Assembly (NCBI RefSeq): GCF_042242105.1
Contig: NC_092012.1
Span: forward strand, 16,126,543 to 16,190,542
DNA from: Pempheris klunzingeri
Lineage: Eukaryota > Chordata > Actinopteri > Acropomatiformes > Pempheridae
Direction: 5' to 3'
DNA length: 64,000 nt
Numbering within the stretch: the first letter of the stretch is position 1; every line of letters starts with the position of its first letter. The notes beneath the pieces were generated by a model. That model made no database searches and had not been told where the DNA came from. It worked only from the letters and a program-made list of their open reading frames with translations. The position numbers and the translations under genes were made by a program. Below are positions 58,486 through 64,000 of this stretch, in pieces.

Positions 58486-60605
58486 ACAACAACAAACAAG
58501 TATATTGAGTGGCAAAGATGGCTGCATGCATATTTCAGGGTAAAGTCCCTCCTGGCTGAAGTCTGCGCAGAAGGATTCAAGTTAGCTTCCATGGGGTGTA
58601 GGCGACGGGTCGTATGAAAAGAGTGTAGATAAATGAGCTTAATAAGATTATTGTGTCGTCTGTTAACAGATGGAGGGAAGATTGATTATCCGGATCTGTG
58701 TATTTCTTGTTGTGATGTGGTTTTGCAGCTGTGTTTACATAAAGGTAGAGTCCGGGGCTGAAATTAATGGTGAGAGTCATCAACCTGATTGTATCACACG
58801 TTTATTCTGTCATAGCTGTTTTTCCCTCATTCGTTGCTTTGGCACCGATTTGTGACACTCTTAATGCTACAGGTTCGTGTGTCTTTACATTCGGAGTGAT
58901 AGTGAAAGCAAAGAGGCGAATGTGTTAAAACTATTAACTCTGGGACAAAGAAGTGTCCTGGTAAGATTGTCCTGCCTGTATTTTTACTTGTGGTCTGTCC
59001 ACCTTTTGAATTTCACACACTGGCAGTTGTTTAAGAAAAATCAGTTCAAACCACTTAAAGACAGTTAGATCCTCTGGGCTTCTGTAGCCAGATGAACCTT
59101 TCAGGTTTAAATGTGATTGTTGATTTAGCTTTTATTGATTTTACTTGCAGTTCAGATTATTTGTACAGGTGGAGCAATTGAATCAATTGGGGAAAACTAG
59201 ATCGTAGAATTTTATTGCTGCTTTTTTGCTGCTGTTAACACACATTTACCAGAGCAAATGTGTCAGCCATCCACTGCTGTTCTGTCCTTTCTTTTCATTT
59301 CTTGCTGATTGGGATTTACTCAAGGAACTTTGTTACGCTTGTTACACCCTCTTGGTTTGTGTAATTGCATTAAAATGTGCCTACTCAGAGCAGTGTGACT
59401 GAAGTTGGTGTACGAGTGTCGGTGATCTTTACCAAGGCTGAAACCACGCACGAGGTGTCAGTTTATCCAAACACTGTTGTCAGACCAGACTGCTGAAATT
59501 GGAAGAAGAAATGTATTGGGAATGATTTAGGGCTTGTATGATAATCATAGAAAATGTAAGTGGTGATCGATATACAACTATATCGACCAACACATGAACA
59601 TTTTCATACTATAATCCGCAACATGTTTCAGATATTTTTCAGATATATTCAGATATATTATGATCAATATTTAGTTTGTATGATATATTATTGCCCAGTT
59701 CTAATTTGTCTTATTACGAGTTTTCACTTGTCTTAAACTGCAGACGGATGAGAGTGCAGAATACTCAGAATTAGTGTTAGAGTTCCTGGCAGAATATAAA
59801 GATATACAGATATATGTATATGTATAGTTTCTTGAAATTATTTTAGGATGGAACAAGTGTAGCAGAGATTACTTTTTTTTCTTTGCTTCCTCTTGCAAGA
59901 GTTGTATTGAGCACATTTCTGTGCAAGATGAAAGGATGTTGCGTTATTGATCAGATAGGTTCTATGCAGAGAATCACAGAGCTCAACAGCGAACAAGTTA
60001 GCCTCTTCTGAGAAATGCCTTCAATGTTTTGGGTAAATGGAAAAATCTTTTGTGTTTTTCATAACAAAATGTCGATGTGCTACACTTTCTGAACAGACAA
60101 AAATGCAATCCTCTGTGGCTTCTTATACTGATTTTGTTTGTCTTTTTGGTGCTACTAGTAGTGCTTTTTCTCGGGTCGAAGCTTAAAGTATATTTTTCAT
60201 TATATTTGGCAAATCTGAAAGCTTTTTTTGTGTGTGTGTGAGCTGCTTTGCTGGATCATCCTTATCCTTTTTGTTAATATGGTATGGTGTGGACATTACT
60301 GGGTGATAGGGGATAATACTCTGGGAATTATTTTTTTTCTTTCTTTCACATGTGTTGCAATGATGTCGAGCAAATGTGCACTGAAGTGTAAGTGATGTAA
60401 ACGGAGACTCCAAAATGATCTAGATTCAGTACTACTGTCCGATTTTAATGTGTCCTGTGTTTTTATACAGTGTCTTCAGTGGTCTTTTTGTTGTCATTTA
60501 CCTTTTTTGTTTCTGTTTCCCATTCTGCTTACTTTGAAAATTTTGCTAAATTTGCAAAGGTATCGTACAAAAATATAATTTCTTTTGAACTACTTGAAAT
60601 GCATA

Positions 60606-60611
60606 AATAAA
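60606..60611 (+). terminator. adam10: Poly(A) signal AATAAA, ADAM10 distal
   Basis: Canonical hexamer about 2.8 kb after the stop with a GT-rich stretch 20-45 nt downstream (TGTTTGTTTTCAATGTTTGTG). Confidence 0.5.
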
Positions 60612-61121
60612 CCAGAATTGATGAAATGTTTGTTTTCAATGTTTGTGTAGCGAAAAGTTTGTGTGCATCTTACACTGTAGGTGTCTAAGTTAGGGGTCAT
60701 TCGGGGGAAATTATGACACGTCACATGTTGGAGCTGCTCGACAGGACGGGATTCAATTGCTGCGATGGTCCGACATGAACTGTTGTTGAAGGGTCCAGCT
60801 TTAAACCTGCTTTTGAGTTTGCTGCCTTTCATTTGCTGTGATCACCTGATAAATGCTTCAATCTGGCTCTATTTGAGGTTTAATTCCTCATTGTTTGAGG
60901 TTTGACTGGCACCTTAAGGACTGCTGTCTGAACAGTTGGACCTTTTTTAGCTGAGAATATATATTTGTAAATTTCATTGTACATTAAATAACATGTACCA
61001 GCAGTAAGTTACCACTGTTAGGTTTTCTATAGTATCTTGGATGCTCTGATGAATCAGTTTGTCAGAAACGACAAAAAGAAAAACAGTCCACAAACCAGAA
61101 TAGAAAAGAACAGAGTTTATA

Positions 61122-61127
61122 TTTATT
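61122..61127 (-). terminator. lipc: Poly(A) signal AATAAA for LIPC (minus strand)
   Basis: TTTATT on + at 61122-61127, 633 nt after the LIPC stop. It makes the LIPC 3'UTR about 0.65 kb and leaves roughly 0.5 kb between it and the distal ADAM10 signal. Confidence 0.45.
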
Positions 61128-61254
61128 GCTCTGGTTTGAGTTTGATTTACAGACACATTTTTTTTTACTTTATGAAGAGTAATGTAGTTTTTAAATGATT
61201 GATAATTTTATAAAGGACACTCAAAAACAAACCCAGTTGCATTTGGAATTAAGG

Positions 61255-61303
61255 AAGTGAACACAAAGACAGAAGTTCAGTACTTCTGTCCTTGTGTTCA
61301 CTT
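61255..61303. repeat. 21-bp stem, 7-nt loop hairpin in the likely LIPC 3'UTR
   Basis: Arms 61255-61275 (AAGTGAACACAAAGACAGAAG) and 61283-61303 pair at 20 of 21 positions; the loop is TTCAGTA. It lies between the LIPC stop and the likely LIPC poly(A) signal. Confidence 0.85.
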
Positions 61304-61759
61304 ACTGGTTAATATTTGAACTGGCAAACACTCAACAGTTAATATCTCTGAAAGATGTTTGTATGTAGACAGAAATGTAAATCTGACCCAGTTCTTAAAA
61401 CTGTGAGGTTCTGTTGAGAAAGCAGTGTCTATCATAAAGATCACTTAGAATAGTTCTGTCAATAATAATTTGATCACATAATCAAACTTAAAACACGCAT
61501 CTGTAAATTGTAAACACAGTTTACAATAGTTGCTGGTTGTTTTATAGCTCCCACTTTCCAGGATTCAATTCTCCCATTAAACTTTAGCACTTTGCCTGAA
61601 AGCTGTGACACTAAACAATTAATAATTTCTAATGTACTCAGCAAATCTGCACAGCCTCACTTTGTGGAATTTACAGAATTTCATCTCTTTGTGAACTTCC
61701 AGGCCATCCATCAGAGATCTTCAGTCTGCTGAACAGACCAGGAAACCCACACAAGTCTG

Positions 61760-63741
61760 TTAGTTGTGCTTTCTTCTGTGCTGTCTCGGTGTGTCCTCTT
61801 TACAGCGCACGAACACTTTATCTTGCGACACTTCAACTTGTTGTCCGTCGTTTGTCATGGCACAAAAAGACGTCCTGGAAAACAGAAACCGTGATGGTGG
61901 CATGATGTGGTTAAACATAGAGGCTGATCAGTGAGGCATAGCAAAGAGCTGTCAGTACATGATGATAAATGATTCAAATTCTGTGCGTGGGAAACAATGA
62001 AACCACTAGGTGGCGTTATAAGTCTGTAAATGTGTAGATGTGTCAAGAGTGGGACACTCTAAGATGTTATCATATCTGAAAACAGTTACTTTAATTCTTT
62101 ATTAAATGTGTTTATGTGTATCTCAAATCATTAGTACTTACTGGCAGTTCATGATATATGACATAAATACATTAGATAATATTAAAACTAATAATAATAA
62201 TAATAATCTTTTCAGACTCAACTGCCCTTGTGCCCTCCTGCCTTGCAGTGCAGTACATATTTATTACGTACAGGTGCTTATAGTTCACTGGACTATTTCC
62301 ATTTCATGGATCTCTATGCTTCTGCTCCACAGCATCTCTTAGTGGTAATATAATCCTTTTTACTTCACTACATTTATATGACAGGAATCTACTTTGCAGA
62401 GTAAGAGTTTCCATCCAAAAAATACGATTAGCTTCAAAAATATGATTCAAATCTCTTCAAAGTAGTTATTAACTGTAAAAGAACATTTGAAAAGATTTGT
62501 TGTAATGCTGCTAATATTTGGTGTGTGCATTATTTATAGGTTCTTGGATGTCACCATGATTGGGCCAAATAGCCGATGATATTTGGGGAATAAAATCTGG
62601 TATGTTGTAAATGTGCAGCGTGTTTAGCTTTGATGAACTGATACTGACAGAATAAAATACCAGTAGTGTATAAATGAATTAAAATGAGCTCAGCTTTTCC
62701 AGCTATCACAATAAAGTGCTGTTTGTATCTATGATCAAATGATCAACTAATGACATAAATAAAATAGTAATAATGAACAGCAAGAAAAGGGGCGATCCTG
62801 TATTAAGGGTGCTTTTTCTACTATGACACCTTTTTCTGAACCTGCACACTTTTGAATGTAATGAATGATGTGATGAACTTTTTACATTGACATATTGCTG
62901 CTTTAACACATCTGAGTAACTTCTTCCACCACCTCTGCCTTGTTATGTAAAGCTGTACCTCTCCTGCGTCTCGCCTGCTTTGACGCTGATCTTGCCAATT
63001 GTCAGCTGTGGTTTTATCTCCCGGCCTCCCCAGGGAATTATGGTCTGCACCCGGTTCCACACGTTCCTCCACAGTGCCGAGCCCTCCCAGCGAAATTTGA
63101 GCAACATCAGATCGCCTAAGTCTTTGTCCAGGGTGATCAGGAAGGTGTGGGTCCTATTACCCCAAATTGTTTCAGTGCTGTTTCAAAGGGAGGACACAAA
63201 AAAGACAGACAGAGTTAGATAATTACAAAAGGGAACATCCTGAAAAACATTTCTTTATAGATATTTATATCTTTATATGTATTCTGTTATACAGCAAAGA
63301 CCTGCTGCTGTCATGGTATACAACTAAAGCAGGACACGTGAGATTTCCTCTAAGGCTACGACTCTTTGATACACAGAACATGAAGGATAACACAGTTGTC
63401 AGAGAATAGTGTCTTGAGTAAATTATTTACTCCATCATCGCCATTTATAGTTCTCTTTCATGCAGCAGCTCCAGTTGTTTCCATGTGTGTCAGCTGCTCT
63501 CCTTAACTTGCTCTCATTCTTTATAGAGTTGAGAGCCCAGCTGCATATTGCATGTGTCACAGACTGAGTACACTGTGCATAGATGTGATATAACGTAAGC
63601 CCGATGTGAGGTGGTACAGTACTCACATGGTGATGGGGAGATCTCCACTCTCTTCCTTTGTTCCGGTGAGGAAGATGGTGAGAGAGGGCTCGATCCTCTC
63701 CATCTGGTTGACAAACTGGACCCTGAACTGGTAATGATAGA
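61760..63741 (-). CDS. lipc: Hepatic lipase, C-terminal part only (last three exons; 5' portion outside window)
   Basis: Secreted triglyceride/phospholipid lipase of HDL and remnant metabolism. Exons on minus: 63741-63627, 63177-62959, 61874-61760, giving 148 residues and a stop. They encode most of the PLAT/LH2 domain, starting YHYQFRVQFVNQ, with LITLDKDLGDLMLLKFRW, the VWNRVQTIIPW stretch and KISVKAGETQER, and ending with basic residues (PRQHRRKHN). The GNRT sequon matches the position of an N-glycosylation site in human LIPC. Junctions keep frame (phases 2 and 2). The catalytic triad and lid exons are upstream, beyond 64000. LPL or LIPG are alternatives, but the sequence and position next to ADAM10 favour LIPC; the teleost a/b copy is not assigned. 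Confidence 0.9.
61875..62958 (-). other. lipc: LIPC last intron
   Basis: 1.1-kb GT-AG intron on minus with an (AAT)n tract (62189-62208). No gene recognised. Confidence 0.65.
62189..62208. repeat. (AAT)n microsatellite
   Basis: About six AAT units in the last LIPC intron. Confidence 0.85.
63178..63626 (-). other. lipc: LIPC penultimate intron
   Basis: 449-bp GT-AG intron on minus (donor GTGAGT); nothing recognised. Confidence 0.7.
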
Positions 63742-64000
63742 CTGCAGAGAGGGAACCAGAAACGGAAGACAGAGAAGAACAGATGAGTTTGATTTCTGTA
63801 TTTTATCAATCAGATGTGCAGTGCGGTAAAATTAAAGTGAGATTAATGTGACCATTTGAGTCGTAATCAGTTCTGATGATTGATAATACTGAGAACAGCC
63901 AGCACACTGCAAAACAACGCCATCATGTCACATCTTATCATAATATAACGCAAATCGACCCACTTTGAATTCACACACATACTAACACCTACACTTTAAA
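63742..64000 (-). other. lipc: Start of the next upstream LIPC intron
   Basis: Intronic sequence 5' of the PLAT exon (acceptor CTCTGCAG on minus); continues past the window end. Confidence 0.6.

Larger units (their letters stand above)
57793..60640 (+). other. adam10: ADAM10 3'UTR region
   Basis: Non-coding sequence after the ADAM10 stop. Poly(A) hexamers at 58480-58485 and 60606-60611 suggest short and long 3'UTR forms of about 0.7 and 2.8 kb. An AT-rich patch with GATATAT repeats lies at 59630-59830. Confidence 0.5.

Noticed and set aside
63435..63809. 124-codon open frame on minus over the LIPC exon
   Set aside because: Uses the wrong frame of the PLAT exon; the correct frame (YHYQFRVQF...) splices in phase to the next exon.

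Overview
This is nuclear DNA from a ray-finned fish, most likely a percomorph teleost. The evidence is compact genes with GT-AG introns, many CA/GA/AAT microsatellites, and fish-type dispersed repeats (a Tc1-like remnant, a tRNA-derived SINE fragment, short inverted-repeat elements). I see no bacterial genes, operons, CRISPR arrays, rRNA or intact tRNA genes, and no viral sequence.

The window holds four conserved protein-coding genes, and I could follow the reading frame through every splice junction. SLTM (+, 223-10091, 20 coding exons, 1010 aa) encodes a nuclear SAP/RRM RNA-binding protein. MINDY2 (-, 32916-15910, 9 coding exons, 671 aa) encodes a K48-specific deubiquitinase. ADAM10 (+, 35068-57792, 16 coding exons, 755 aa) encodes the membrane alpha-secretase. 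The last three exons of hepatic lipase LIPC (-, 63741-61760) close the window; the rest of that gene lies beyond position 64000. Order and orientation (SLTM>, <MINDY2, ADAM10>, <LIPC) mirror the human chromosome 15 block, which supports the names. The genes do not form one pathway.

Layout: SLTM and MINDY2 converge, with 5.8 kb of 3'UTR and spacer between their stop codons (10092-15909). MINDY2 and ADAM10 diverge from a 2.15 kb shared upstream region (32917-35067) carrying a perfect CRE palindrome on the MINDY2 side and, on the ADAM10 side, clustered G-runs plus a five-codon upstream ORF. ADAM10 and LIPC converge over about 4 kb (57793-61759). Dispersed repeats sit mainly in MINDY2 intron 3 and in ADAM10 introns 1, 2, 4 and 13.

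I found no new multi-gene system. The items most worth a second look are non-coding: a 61-nt near-perfect hairpin in ADAM10 intron 1, a 21-bp hairpin in the likely LIPC 3'UTR, a 28-nt perfect palindrome in ADAM10 intron 8, a GA microsatellite acting as the polypyrimidine tract of a MINDY2 splice acceptor, an approximately 0.8-kb inverted-repeat element in ADAM10 intron 13, and the possible G-quadruplex/uORF in the ADAM10 leader. All calls come from reading the sequence; no database search was run.
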